Numbered from the stretch's first letter, positions 10,748 through 23,365 are shown. The stretch: DNA of 64,000 bases from Rhipidocladum racemiflorum (GCA_036346355.1 CM070575.1:63431915-63495914), one strand, 5' to 3'. The notes: generated by a model not told the origin, from the letters alone. Numbers and translations: made by a program.

Positions 10748-10910
10748 GAATATTGGTTGGACAATTTTTTAAGATGTCAATGAACTTTCTTTTATGTAAA
10801 TAACTTGATATGTGTAAGAGAATTAATTTCATTGTATGGCTTGGTATCATGTTTAGATGGTATATATCACTTTTTTTGAAATCCGTTGCAACGCACGAGC
10901 ACCCTACTAG
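10748..10910 (+). mobile_element. Helitron-type 3' end, plus strand
   Basis: An inverted copy of 6107-6272, ending gttgcaacgcacgagcaccc then TACTAG and a host T. Only about 165 bp of the tail matches the left copy, so this is a truncated element or the tail of a different family member. Confidence 0.6.
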
Positions 10911-11117
10911 TATATATATATATATGTTGCTGCGCCTGGGACACATCGACCATGTGTATTATTGGAATGTTCTATCAGGAAAATTAAAAAGTTCTGTTAT
11001 CAAGAAGGAATGTCCCAAGTGCTACTGTGATGTCTACCTGCAAGCAAGCAGGCGAAAGATACTGTAAATGCATGTCAAATCTGAGCGACCTCACCTGATC
11101 GACGTTCACTCTACTAG

Positions 11118-13637
11118 CTAGGGAATAGCATTCTGATGCACGGGCGTGAGCAACGGCTGACCGGAGAAGAAGGCTTCAAGATTACCTATCGTGTGCCCAC
11201 GCAGGTCAGACCTGGACTCCGAAGTCCAAACGGCTACATGAGGCGTCAGAATCACATTCTCCATGGACAAGAGATCTGCTGGCACCTTTGGTTCCTTGTC
11301 AAAGACATCAAGACCGGCACCTGCGATCCTTCCATCCTTCAGCGCCGCGACCAATTCCGCCTCGTCGATGTTTGCTCCTCGACCGATGTTGATGACGATG
11401 CCATCCTTTCCCAGGGTCTCCAGTACATCCTTGTCGACAATGTGCCGGGTCTCCTTGTTCAGTGCGCACGCAACAACAAGCACATCGGATTCAGCGGCAA
11501 GATCATGAACATTTGGGAAGTATTTGTAATGGACTGAATCCTTTGGTCGTCTAGAGTTGTAGTAGATGACGCAGCCGAAACCTTCAAGCCTCTTTGCAAT
11601 CAGTGAGCCGATATTCCCCAAACCGATAATGCCAACGCGCTTGCCACCTAGCTGAGACCATTAAAATAGCACCAATGATTTTATTTCTTAGTTTCAGTCA
11701 AGGCAAAACAAAACAAAATAAAAAATGTATATATGCCAATTATTGAATGACTAGAAACCAACAAGTGTGTGAATTCTGCATCCACTCACTTAAACATATG
11801 GAGTAGCACACTGATAGGTAGAGACAACGCATAACAGAACTTTTACTAAATAAACTCAATCAAACCTCCAAGCATAAAACATAGGATTTCTCAGACATAC
11901 AGCAGAATGCAATCCTCCATGCATGCCAGAATGAGCTGGTTAATTCCAATTATTGAATGACAAGAAACCAACAAGTGCACTCACTTAAACATATGGAGTA
12001 GCACACTGATAGGTAGAGACAATGTATAACAGAACTTTTATTAAATAAGATCAATCAAACCTCCAAGGATAAAAGATAGGATTTCTCTGACATACAGCAG
12101 AATGCAATCTTCCATGCAAGCCTGGATGAGTTTCTTAAATGGCAGAATCATAGAAGAGGTTACGACAATGATGCCGCTGCCTCCGTCTTCCGAAATTATT
12201 CAATTCAGAGTCCACAACAAGTGCACTTGCACACTGCAAATTTTGTTAGAATCTGTTCACTTTACAAAATTAAGCTGCAGTTATTGACATGTACTGTGCT
12301 TTATGGACTGATGATGATAAGTTATAGATGTATGGAGTTACGTGAAGTAATGGACTTTGGTTGATAGGTATTGAAAATATTAGGGTGTTAGAAAGTGACA
12401 AAATGACCTGAGAGGAGTAACCATGAAAACACATCCTCAACCCCTAGTTTAACTTCTAAATGGCTGATTCAAGCTCAGAACCATGCTTGTTTCCTAATTT
12501 AATTACATCAATACGTCTTCAGGTATGATGAGTACAATACAAGGGAGGCAAATATTATAGAGGAATGAATGGACACACAAACTCCACAAAGGTAAAGCTT
12601 CATTCATCCGTAAGGTTCAACGATTGAAAATGGTATAAAGAAGGTTAGATTGACTCATTTGATAATCTTGTTAAAAAAGATGTTCCGAAAAGATTGAATG
12701 AGATGAGCTGGGTGCCATTTGCACTTCAGCCAATTGCTTCGTATCCCTAATTCATGGGGGGGGAAGACCAACATGACCCTATGACCGTCAATTAATTTGT
12801 TGAATTAACGAATAGTAAATGTAACTATATCGGCATCCTTCCATGTATAGATGTGCTTCCCCTAAATCATTTCTGAATCCAGAAAATGGCCCAAAAGTAG
12901 TACATTGTTGGTTTGTGCGTCTTAAAGTTCGTCTCCCCAATTCATATTCCTACTAAGGTAGTGTACTGAAAACTCTGTTATCCAACGTTCTAGGAAGGTT
13001 CATGCACATACTCGAATTAATGGTACTTCCAAAATAATGTTACTAAAACTCATAAGATATAATCAAGAATCAGTAAATTAATTAGTAATAAACTCAATCA
13101 GATCACAACAACATTGAGTATTCTTGCAAAAGCTAGTAAGAAAAGAAGCAAGAAGTGTCAAGACCGGACCTTGGAGCCGAGGGGGTAGTCCCCCCGGATT
13201 GGCCAGAGCCCACGCCGAACGTACTGCTCCGCCGCCGAGACGCGCCGGAGCACATCAATCAGCATGCCTACGGCGTGATCGGCGACGTCGGCGGAGTAAA
13301 CCATCCCGGAGTTGGCAACGGCGACTCCCCGGCGCGCGCACTCGGCGAGGTCGATGTGGTCCACGCCAGCGGCTGTGCTTACGACGCAGCGCAGAGAAGG
13401 CACAGCGTCGAGGAATGCGGCGTCCACGCGGACGGAGCCGCCGCCCATGATGACTGTGGCGCACGGGGTATCGGGCACCGCGGCGGCGGCGAGGAAGGCC
13501 GGGAGGGGTTTGCCGGAGGCGTAGAAATCGAGGACACGGAAGCGCTCGTGCAGCGCGGCGATGAAGGGCGCGTCCAGCCGGCGGAGGGGGAGGAGGAGGA
13601 CCGGTGGCTTGCCGGACGCCGCGACGGCAGATGCCAT
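11118..13637 (-). CDS. HPR3: D-2-hydroxyacid dehydrogenase (glyoxylate/hydroxypyruvate reductase, HPR3-like)
   Basis: Two exons, 13170-13637 and 11118-11651, joined by a GT-AG intron in phase 0, give 333 residues, the usual length for plant HPR2/HPR3 proteins. The second exon carries the Rossmann NAD(P) fingerprint GIIGLGNIGSLIAKRL. It also carries the catalytic set of the family: Arg in NIGRGANIDE, Glu in DVFDKEPKVP and His in LTPHVAVWTSES. The first exon holds the N-terminal substrate-side domain, including STAAGVDHIDLAECARRG. Such enzymes reduce glyoxylate and hydroxypyruvate in cytosol or plastid as a bypass of peroxisomal photorespiration. No N-terminal targeting peptide is obvious. The start is the ATG beginning MASAVAASGKPPVLLL; exon 1 is GC-rich and exon 2 less so, as is usual in grasses. 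A Harbinger-like element begins 88 bp upstream of the ATG. HPR2-like identity cannot be excluded without an alignment. Confidence 0.9.
11737..12130. repeat. Tandem duplication inside the HPR3-like intron
   Basis: About 190 bp is present twice (about 11737-11935 and 11946-12130), both starting ccaattattgaatgacWagaaacc and containing acatatggagtagcacactg. The copies differ by substitutions and one short deletion (tgtgaattctgcatc, present only in copy 1). The rest of the intron (12131-13169) shows no recognisable feature. Confidence 0.9.
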
Positions 13638-13725
13638 AGTTGAGAGTCGGAAGCCTCCTCAGCCGTCACGAGCTAAAAACCAAATTGAATGCAGGTGTTA
13701 CAACTTACAACTGCTCAAGAGCTAA

Positions 13726-16171
13726 GAGCATCTCCAAAAGCCTTGCTATTCAACTCCCTAACTCCAAATTTTACCAATTCGCTGGGAATAGCCATCTCCA
13801 AAAGACTTGCCAGCCTTCTCCCCAAATATAGCGAGGGGAGAGAGACTCGCTATATTTGGCGATTCTCTCTCCGCCGCTATCCGGCTGAATCGACAGCCAT
13901 CGCTCGTCGTTCGCGCGAGCCACGCGGACGTCGTCCCTCGCTCGTCGTCTCTCACTCCACCCTCATCGTCTCGCCGCCGTGACCCACGATGAGCACCGCC
14001 TCTAAGCGGCGCGGACGCCGCTGGCGCGGCGCCACCGTGGCGGATCCCGACCTCGTCCATGCCGGGTCCGCAACCTCACGCTGATTCGTCGGCTCGGCGC
14101 CACCAGATCCGGCCCTCATGGGTGGTGCCCTTTGCCCCTTCCCCTGTTCCCCAGCTGCGGTGCTATGTTTGGACCAAAATCCTGCGTTCGTCGCGAAATG
14201 GTGGTGGATCGGAGGTTTACGTGTGCTCTATCCGAAATGGTGATGAGATTGGCGAGAGAAGTGATGGGGTATGGTACGAGGAATGGGGATCACCGGGATG
14301 ATGGTCTTGTGCCTCGGGATGTGAGATGGTGTAATGCGGCCCGCTCATCCATGAAAGAGGTTGCGTATTTACTTGTTAGTTGATACGCAGCTCATATACA
14401 ATTCACAATTAGTGTGCTTGCAGCGCACTTCACTGCTCATGCGTATACACACAGAGTTTAGGCAGTTTAATTGCCCTTCATTCTTTTTTACCACATTTGT
14501 TGAATTAAGGAAGTGACAAAGTTTCATATACATCCAAAGTGGGGGCATCCAAAACTAGCTCTCTTTGGTAGTGCTATCCTAACATGGTTGCTTCGATGAT
14601 CGAACTAGCTCTTTTTGGGTAGAAAGAGTGCCGGTTTCGATTCCTATCCAAGTTTTTACAAGAAGGTGCACAACTTAGTTTACTTTTTTAGATACTGAGC
14701 TTTCTTGTTTGTTATTTTATTCTATGATAAAACCAAAGACATGTAAAATACGATTTTAACAATGCTATTGCTTGCATTAGGATTTAGGGACAATAAATTT
14801 CCCCCGAGTAATGCCATTCGCTTATGATTTTCAGGACATATCATACTAGTAGTCTATATGAGATTAATGTTTCCCTTTGGTAGGAAACACGAAGATGGAT
14901 CCATTAGCCATAGAGTTCAGAGGTTGGCAAAATACAAGTTTCTAAAAGTAATTATTGACCTTTTTTGTCAGTTTGGACATGTTTGAGTTATTTTGGCAAA
15001 TTTTCGCGTTTGTTTGACATTTTAACCTTCTCATGATTTAGGCCTTACGAGAACTTTCTAAACAAATTGCGTAAACAATCAGAACTTCGCTTAATCTTGG
15101 ATGATCTTGATGCCATGTGGGTTTGTCTCGAGAGAAAATTGTGTTATTGATGATGCTTCTTTGGTCTTTGAAAAGGTAAGATTATTTTGGGACTGTATTT
15201 TACTCCACATGCGTATATGCTCAATTTTGTGCTTTTGACTTAGCTTTCCCACTAAATTTCATCTCAGTTCCTTGGATCATATCATGCATCCACATACCAC
15301 ATGTCTAATAATGCGTATCACGAAAATTCGTGTAAAATGCTTAAAAGTTTTCTTGCACCACTTAACATCCATTGGCTATTTGTTAGTTATTTGTCGCTTG
15401 TTCGACCAGGTGTATATTCCCTTTGTGAGGTCGACATAAAGCTGCATGCTTGTACCTCTATCGTAAGTTTGTTCTGTCTTTTTGTGATTGTCTTGCTCAT
15501 TTATTTTTCCGGGTATTGCGGTGTATGAATTATGAAGATTTTTTCATATTGCCACAGTGTGCCTGAGCAGATTAGCGAAGTGCAAACGCTTTCTTCAAAC
15601 TTCAAACTTTATGAAGTTTGAGAAGGATGATTCTCGAGGATTGCAATCTTACCATTTTATCTTTTATGTTATGAGAACAGTAAGTTATTTTTACAAACAA
15701 CAAGTTGTTAGGGTCACTTTTTCTTTTTGTGATGGGCTTCATTTGTATATCTAATAAATTACCAAGAACTCTACCCTCGCATTGTTAGCATTTCTCTTTC
15801 AATTCTTATCTGATGGAGTTTTTTTTTTTGCATTATGTAATGCATTACACCAGAGCAGGAAGCATCAGAACTCGATTTTATGAACCATTGCACAAAAGTA
15901 TCACATAATTTGGAACTCCATCCCAAGAAATTAATTTTGTTGAAATGAGTTGTATGGCTATATCTTAAAGTCCTATCATGTCTACTCTTGAATTAAAGAT
16001 TCTTGTTATGGCGGTTATGGAATATGATTAAAATATAGGGAGAGAAAATAGAGAGTGTGATATAGAGAGTTCTGTTGGAGAGGATGGAGATATAGAGAGT
16101 CATATTTTTGGAGAGCTCTCCAAATATAACTTTTGGAGAGTGGGTTTTGGAGAACTTTGTTGGAGATGCTC
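13726..16171. mobile_element. PIF/Harbinger-like element, 2.4 kb, non-autonomous
   Basis: The termini gagcatctccaaaag and (reverse complement of) ...ttggagatgctc are flanked by TAA on both sides (13723-13725 and 16172-16174). This is the 3-bp duplication and terminus typical of grass Tourist/PIF-Harbinger elements. Subterminal tctccaaa/tttggaga copies recur near both ends. I found no transposase or Myb-like ORF, and the few ORFs inside are short and not conserved-looking. A GC-rich block at about 13860-14110 and an exon-like stretch at 15040-15180 ending before gtaag could be captured sequence. It sits in the upstream region of the HPR3-like gene. Confidence 0.7.
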
Positions 16172-16442
16172 TAAAAACCGTCTGGATGCAAACGAGAATG
16201 CAGGCGTTACAACTTGAAAGAAACCTAACTAAACGTGCTAAACCTCAAAACGATTCTCCTCATATCGTTTCTTTTTTTTTCACTCTGTGGCCGAATCAGT
16301 CTCAACCCCGTTCCACCCGATTTACAGAATCCTACCTGAAATGTTTGTACCAAAAATCTGGAACCGTTTCCGTTTCAACTAGAATATGAAACCGTACCAA
16401 ACAGGGCCTAACCACATAATGAGTGCATGGCAAAACCTGCAA

Positions 16443-18961
16443 GAATTTTTTTTAAAATAATATTATTGTAATGAAAATTTACAAGAAAAATACACCGGTT
16501 AAAAAATAGCAAAAATACACCTCTGTAAACACATTTGCAAACATGGGATCAAAATGCGTCAAATGACTTGCCTTCAGTCGCAGCGAGGATGTCGTATTCT
16601 TGAAGTTCGGCGGCGGGGTCATCGGACTCAGCGGGATCCTCGGCTACGCGCAAAACGGTACAACAAATAAATAACAATAAAATAAATAAAATCTAAAAAT
16701 GATAAACGTTATACTGGCAGGAAGATCTTGATTTTATATGAATTTAGGAATTTGAACGGAGTCAATCGGAGTTCGGACGCAAAAGTTATGAGCTTCCGAA
16801 GTTTGGAAATCTTGAAAAATGGAAAATCGAGGAATATTTTGGGAATCTTCTTTTTTTCTGAAATTTGGATTTCTTTGACTCTATTACATGTGGGCCCCAT
16901 TGTCATTGAGATGGGGTTTTCTTCCCCCAAGCTCTTAACCATGGCCAAGAACAGAGGAGCATTAGCTCCATGTGGCGCCGGCGAGAGGCAAGGCGGCTCT
17001 TGGCCCGGCCAGCGAGGAGGCACGGGCGGCCCGTGGTCAGCGAGGCCAAGGGCATGAGGAAGCTGGCGGCCAGGCCGGATGGGCTAGAAAGCGTGAAGCG
17101 GCGGTGCCCGGCCAGACGTCTGGCGGCGCCATGGCGCCGCGTGGCGACTTCAGCCGGCGGCCGGCGGCGGCTTAGGAGAAGCGGCGGCAGCACGCCGCAC
17201 GGGCAAGGCCAAGGGACAGAGAACCCAAAAATTTCCAAAATTTCGGAAATTTGCAACAATCGATAGATGAATATGCCAATTGGATGGAGAACTAGTTAGA
17301 GCACATCTAGATGGGCTCAAGGTTGCAAGGAATCGAAGAACAACCCACCGGAGACGACGAATTCGACGAAAATCGACTGTTCGGCCGAAGCGATGCAAAC
17401 ACGAAATTCATCGTCCCAACTTGATGAAACCTAAAATTGATTGAGGGGTTAGAATCTAGACATCCATATGAACACGAGGAAGCAACCGGAATTCCAAATG
17501 GCTCATCGGAGAAGAAGATGTGATGAAGAAACCGAAGAACACGAAAAATGTGGTTCGGCGCCGGTTTTCTCAATCTAGCGGACGAATGGCGAGGAGAGGC
17601 TAAGGGAGGGTGATACCACCGGGAAGAGCACTCGAATACGAAGATTTGAGAGGTGGAGGCACGTCGTTTGGAGTTGAAACCGTCGAGTTATGGTCATTAA
17701 TGTGATTTTTGGATTTTCCTTAATGCGGCGGTTTCCAACGAGATTTGGGCCTGAAGATCATGGGGGATGGAAATGTTTCGTCGCTACGAATCCAACGGAT
17801 CCGACCGTTCGCGATTTGGAGCATTGATGAAGAAGTTATGGTGGTTTGATTGCTTGGAGCCAAGTATGGAAAACAAGAAGCTTGTCTCTGGTGCTTCCAA
17901 CGTGAGGTTGAAGACAACACTGTAGCATGCCACGTGGCGCTCCGCGATTGGCCGAGAATTACATGAATGCAACGCCCTAGATAAAAATTAGCAGAAATGG
18001 TCGAAAAATTCCTAGAACCATTAGGAAATATTTGGAACCCAATAAAATTGGTTTCGCGGAATTTGGATGAAATTTATAGTTTAAAATATTCTGGAGCGAA
18101 TAGCGGGCATTTAACGAAAGCCGCGCGAGATAAAATACCAGAGAGCTTCCAAAAATGTTGGGAAAATTCTTAAAATGTTTTTAAGATATTTGGAACCTAA
18201 TGCAATATATTTTGGGATTTTTGGAGTATTTTCGAACTCGGGTGGAATTTCGGATAAGGACTGGAATCTGGAAATTTGATTTTTCGGACGAAGGAGAATT
18301 GAATTCCGATTTTGGGACGGATAAGGATGCCAGGTTAAATTAAACACCAAGGAAACTCCAAATTTTTAATTTAATTAATTTAAATTAAATTTTTCCAAAA
18401 TCTAAAATTGAGGATGTTACATCTGATCGCTAAATCATGTATCTAAAAATACTATTGCTATTGTACACACCTAATTAATCTAATCGTTAAGTCATCTATC
18501 TAAATAACAAGTGCTACTCTACGTAACTAATTACTTACGATCTAATTAATCTACTCATTACATTTTAATTCAAATAAACAAACAATTACCTACAAAAAGA
18601 ATGACTTTTTCTTCTCCCCTCCTCTTCCTCCTCCTCCCCCCTTCTTCCTCTTCTTCCCCTCTTCCTCCTCTCCTTCTTCTTCCCCTCTTTCTTCTTTTCT
18701 TCTGCGCTCTCGGTTCTGGCTGCTTTGCTGGAGGAAATAGCGATGCACAGCGCAGCAAGGCAATCTATGCCTCCCTGTCGCCATTTCAATTGGCAATAGG
18801 GAGGAAACGATTACTTTTTCCCTATATCGCTACTTTAAATAGCTACAGATAGGCTATCACCATTTCAAATGACTACAGAGGTGTTTTTTTGTTATTTTTT
18901 TTTACCGGTGTATTATTCCTGTAAATTTTCATTAAAACAATATTATTTTAAAACAAAATTC
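16443..18961. mobile_element. 2.5-kb DNA element with about 85-bp terminal inverted repeats
   Basis: The left end (gaattttttttaaaataata, continuing through aatgaaaatttaca and tacaccgg to cacctctgta) and the right end at 18870-18961 are imperfect reverse complements. The interior has no transposase. It contains sequence resembling a grass gypsy LTR (about 16740-18420, ending ggatgttaca) and a CT-rich low-complexity tract at 18600-18710. No convincing target duplication was found. Confidence 0.55.
16740..18420 (+). repeat. Degenerate LTR-like sequence
   Basis: The block begins with text typical of grass gypsy LTRs (gaacggagtcaatcggagtt, aaaagttatgagcttccgaa) and ends gaggatgttaca. No paired LTR, primer-binding site or internal region is present, so at most this is an old solo LTR or fragment, here nested within the TIR element. 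Confidence 0.3.
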
Positions 18962-19223
18962 AACAAAGCAGCATGGTGCCTTCTATCAAGAAGACAAGGG
19001 CTTCTGACAGATTAGAGAACAGATAATCAACAAGAACCGTAGGAGCACATGCCAAATGGATATGGAGGCAAGTTTTGCAACTTTATCTCCACCCAATTTA
19101 CAAAAGATTGTCACACACAAAATGTAGAACAGCTGAGCTGATACATCGGAACCAAGATAAATAAACAATGAGCCTGAGAACCCCCGCTGCTTCAAACACA
19201 AGGGGCAATGTATCCTGACTGAC

Positions 19224-22200
19224 TCACTTGGAGATCTTAGCAGTCAGCTCCCGGACCAGCTTCGCCGTAACCATTGCCGTCATCCCATCCACCGTGTCGC
19301 GCTGTGGGTTGAACTCCACCACATCCGCGGCCACAACATCACCTTGCAGATTCTGGAGGATGTTGAGCACATCACGGAATGAGAGGCCTCCTGGCTCAAT
19401 GTGAGAGACACCGGGAGCGAATGCGGGATCAAGGCAGTCCACATCGACTGAGACATAAACTCCCTTGACACCTTCCCCAAGTTTCTGCCCAAAAAAAAGA
19501 AGGATATTGATAGCTAGTTTAGATCATCTTGGTTATAAAACAATCTGCAAACTAAACGAATTAAGATAAGCAGTCAATGGTCAATTATGAGTATCAACTG
19601 AAGTTCACAGCACAAACTGAAATTCTTTCACAAGACAGGGTAGGCATTTGGCATAATACAATCATAGGGCACGCATCAATATAAATTGTCCTCGTGTTAT
19701 AATGAACAGCCGATAAAGTATGACGAATATACGTTGATCTGGTTATGTTAAATCGACTTGCCAGATTTTCAAGCTTCTCCCGGTCTTTTGAGAAGGTACG
19801 CATCTCATACTGTTCCACACCAAATCTCTTCCCTTGCTCACGTCCTTCTTTGGTAATTGATCTAAGTCCAATCTGAAACACATCAAAATCAATCTGAAGA
19901 TACAGAAGCAGAATAAGAAAGAAGATATTTGTACTAGTGGCAAGTGAGCAAGAAAAGGTTGGTCTGGGGCATCTCCCTACTCAATGATGGAAAGAAAAGA
20001 AGTCCTTAACAGTCCCAATGTGGTAAAAGCTTGATGACAACCCATTACATTAACCTTGATACAATTGATGGATGCTACATTCCGATGATATATTTTCTAA
20101 AAGCATGAACTATGCAATGTTATGTTTACATTTCATATTCAATATTGTTCCCCTTAAACCTGGCCAGAAAATAGATATAACTTCATTCAATATTAGTATA
20201 ATAGTTCACTGGAATGCAGAGCTCAGAGATGAAAAATACAATTACCTGCAGAAGTCTCCTGGCATGACCTCCTTCCATTATTCTTGCAAATGAAGAAGCA
20301 TGTGAGTAAGTGTTTCCTTCAAAAGCATCATAGATATCTGGATGTGCGTCAAGATGAAGAATGTCCACAGGTCCACCAAGCTTTTCAGACACAGCCCTAA
20401 CAACTGGATAAGATATTGAGTGATCGCCTCCTAATACCAATGGCCGAAGAGGGTCCTATACAAGGGTGCGCCACAGTTAATAAATATGTGAAAGAAGAAG
20501 AAAAAAATGCTTCAATAGCTTTCAGCTTTGTTGGATCAATCTCCGACCAGAATTAGGAAAAACTGTATCCCAACATTTTTCAAATTATGACATAAAATTT
20601 TAACATTGTACGGAAAACAGATACAGAAATGCCTTAGATGATCAACATGACCGGTATAGGGACTACTATGGGGATTAAAGAAACAACAACAACAACAACT
20701 AATACAGCTGCCAATATATTCCCAAAAAGTCGAAAACTAAGTGACAATCGTTTTGTGAAATCTTCTAGGACGTTAATTGGCAAAATGATTGGAGTTGGTT
20801 CAATATATTTCTAGAAATAACTCAATCCTTTTTGTTATTGCTGACCCGCATAAAAATATGCGGCTGATGCAAGTAAAGCTAAAGCAACAGTAGTACATAT
20901 ATATCATGAAGCACATAGTTAAGCTTAGGAAACGATCATCATGGGAAAATATGCTTACTTCCTCCATCACTGTTTTGACAGACTCGCTAATTACATGCAT
21001 CAATCTGTCATCTTCGACGCCACAGTCACGAATCTCTTGTATGGGGACATCACCAACATCAGTTAGCACTCGAGGATCATTCAATTCTTTGCCTGCATAA
21101 CACGAAAAGCAAGGTTTTTTTTTAATGTAACTGTTTCTTACATGCAAGGTGTGCTACTCATTTTCATGAAGTTAATTGCACCTTCTTCTGTGCTAGAGTT
21201 GGTGCTTCCACACCAAATGGCCTCTCTTATGCGGGGAGGAGCAAATGCAGGCCCCTGTAAGAATGATGAGTTGTGACCAAGAGGAACTCCTAAGAGCGAT
21301 GCTGAAGCTTTCACACCACCCAGAGCACGCAGCAACTCTCCCTGAATACAAACACAAACACATTTCAGGACGGGTAGAAATGTCAGAAGAGTTGTAAAAT
21401 TTAAAGCGATGTTACCGTAACATGCAGTTATCTAGTATACAAGTCAACTTAGGCACCATTCGGTAGAGCTCCGGCTCCCGGATTCTCGTCCAGAGGAGCC
21501 GGAGCTCTACCAAACGCCCTCAGCTCCCTTGTGCGAGAATCAGAATCCCTGATGAGCGATCCTCGGTTTTGAACTACGCACAAGAATCTCGTCCCGAGTC
21601 GCTCCCAGCAAGAATCACTTCCCGAGCCCCTTCGCGCCGCCATCCCGCCTCGACCCCTTCACACCGCCATCCCTGCCGTCACTCGGCCCGAGCCCGTCGC
21701 ACCGCCGCCACTCAGCTCTCGAGCCCGAACCCATCCCCGTCTCGAGTGCCGCCGTTTCTCACCCCAACCCCGTCCCCGCCTTGAGCACCGCCGCCTAGAG
21801 CGCCCCGACGATCCTGCGACGAACGCCGCCGCCAAGGTATGGCCTGGAGCCTCAGATCTTCTTTCTCTGCTCTCTCTTCCCTCTTTCAAGAATCTGAAGC
21901 CAACCAACTAGCCAAACACTTTCTCTGACTGCTCCTAATTCTTCAGAAGATTAGAATCAAAAGGAGTCGGGGCAAAATTAAGGAGGAGCAGGAGCTGGAG
22001 TCCTACCGAACGGGGCCTTAATAATCTATAGAACTTGCACAAATTCATCAAAATTTTAGTTAGATCAGCTGGCAGGGAATGCATGACTAATGTTACTGTG
22101 AATGAGCCTTGGGATTTGATTATAAATTTGAACAAAGTCAAGCATTTTTCTAAAAAAAAAATGGAAATCACACTCCGAATATCATATTTTGCCAACTCTC

Positions 22201-23365
22201 TTTCGTCAGTTGTGGGATGGCAAATGTAATACATTAGTTGCTTCGAATAAAAAGCACAAGTTTAAGCTACCAGGATGTTGGATTCCAGGTGAGGCGAAGA
22301 CAGGCTTTGTGCACGTGATTAGCTTTCAGTGTATCTTACTCCTCTTGTCGTTAAACAATGATGCTATAGGCCTTAAAAGATTCAATCTTTACAAGAGGTG
22401 AAAACAAGTTCCCAAAACACTCAAAGCATAAGGCCACAGATGGCGTTTCGTGATGCTAAAATGAAAGTGCACCAGTCCAATCCAGGTACCCATGGTCCAT
22501 TTACGATTGTTTCAAGGTTCATACAGAGGAAAAGGTCATACAGACCGCCAAAAAGTCGGAGCTGTCCGAATGATGGTTTCAGTCAGTCCCACATTCGAGA
22601 GAAGAGATGGTACCAAAGCTTACCCCCCTTCCTTTCTTTCTACAACTTTGGAGACGTAGCAGTGAAGGTGGGGTTACATTACAGCAGCGCAGCAGAAAGG
22701 TTTATAGCAAGTGGCTGTAAGGTTTTATAGTAAGCAGCTGGGGAATGTAAGCTACAACTTGGTAATGGCAGCCTGACCAGTGACCACACTCACACTGTAA
22801 GCATTGACATGCGACAGTGATGTTTAAGGATACTTAGCAGTTAACACTAAACAAATTGGAGGCCTTGTTTCGTGCTGCTGCTGCTGCTGCTAGTTTATTA
22901 CAGTAATAGTATATGCCAAGTGATGCTAGCACCATGGCAGCACAGTTCATGGGGGGATGCCACAAGATGTGGAAAGGAAAGAAAAGGACTCGGGTCGATT
23001 TCGACTGACAGTGATGTTGATTCCATCACAAAAGGCAATCTATATACCAAGAATCAAGAATCATCTCATCAGCAGTGGACTGGAAGTGCGGGATGGGGAT
23101 CGGATCGGGAATATTCAGGATAGCAGCAGAAAATGGGCAAACAAAGAAGAGATTTTTGCTCTCCTCCCACTTGAAACATGGGAAGAGGGAGGGGGAGGGG
23201 GAAGAGGTCTAGGAGGACCTTGAGCTTTGCGCGCTCGCGGATGAGGGTGAGGGAGGCGTCGACGACGCGGCTCTGCCCCCGCGCCACCGCCTCCGCCGAC
23301 ACCTTGGCCGCGCTCAGCCGCTGGATGTGGTGGATCCACTTGGTGCTCGCCGCAGCGCCGCCCAT
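19224..23365 (-). CDS. ARG1: Arginase
   Basis: Six exons: 23219-23365, 21182-21341, 20959-21092, 20246-20455, 19762-19872 and 19224-19484. They sum to 1023 nt, giving 340 residues plus stop, the usual length of plant arginase. The ureohydrolase metal-binding motifs are all present: GGDHSISYP, DAHPDIYDAF and SVDVDCLDP. The enzyme hydrolyses L-arginine to ornithine and urea, in mitochondria in plants, and feeds nitrogen recycling and polyamine/proline synthesis. The N-terminus MGGAAASTKWIHHIQRLSAA matches the basic amphipathic leader of plant arginases. Introns are GT-AG except the last, which uses a GC donor (CTG followed by gcaagt) after 19762. Intron 1 (21342-23218) carries a MITE. An in-frame ATG 114 bp upstream would add 38 residues. 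This is the best-supported gene in the window. Confidence 0.97.
21452..22017. mobile_element. MITE (TTA target duplication) in arginase intron 1
   Basis: The termini ggcaccattcggtagagctc and (reverse complement of) ggagtcctaccgaacggggc are flanked by TTA on both sides (21449-21451 and 22018-22020). The interior is GC-rich (Pro/Ser/Arg-rich when translated) and non-coding. It is a Tourist-like non-autonomous element; similar ggagctctaccaaac terminal text recurs at about 23820-23870. Confidence 0.7.
22018..23218. other. Remainder of arginase intron 1
   Basis: Intronic DNA between the MITE and exon 1. No splice-consistent extra exon or ncRNA was recognised. It includes a short (CTG)n tract near 22875. 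Confidence 0.5.

Noticed and set aside
13978..14383. Short ORFs in the Harbinger-like element (MSTASKRRGRRW..., MPGPQPHADSS...)
   Set aside because: No conserved domain, GC-driven, and no splice-consistent continuation.
18570..18852. Leu/Pro/Ser-rich ORF resembling a signal peptide
   Set aside because: Comes from a CT-rich low-complexity tract inside a TIR element.
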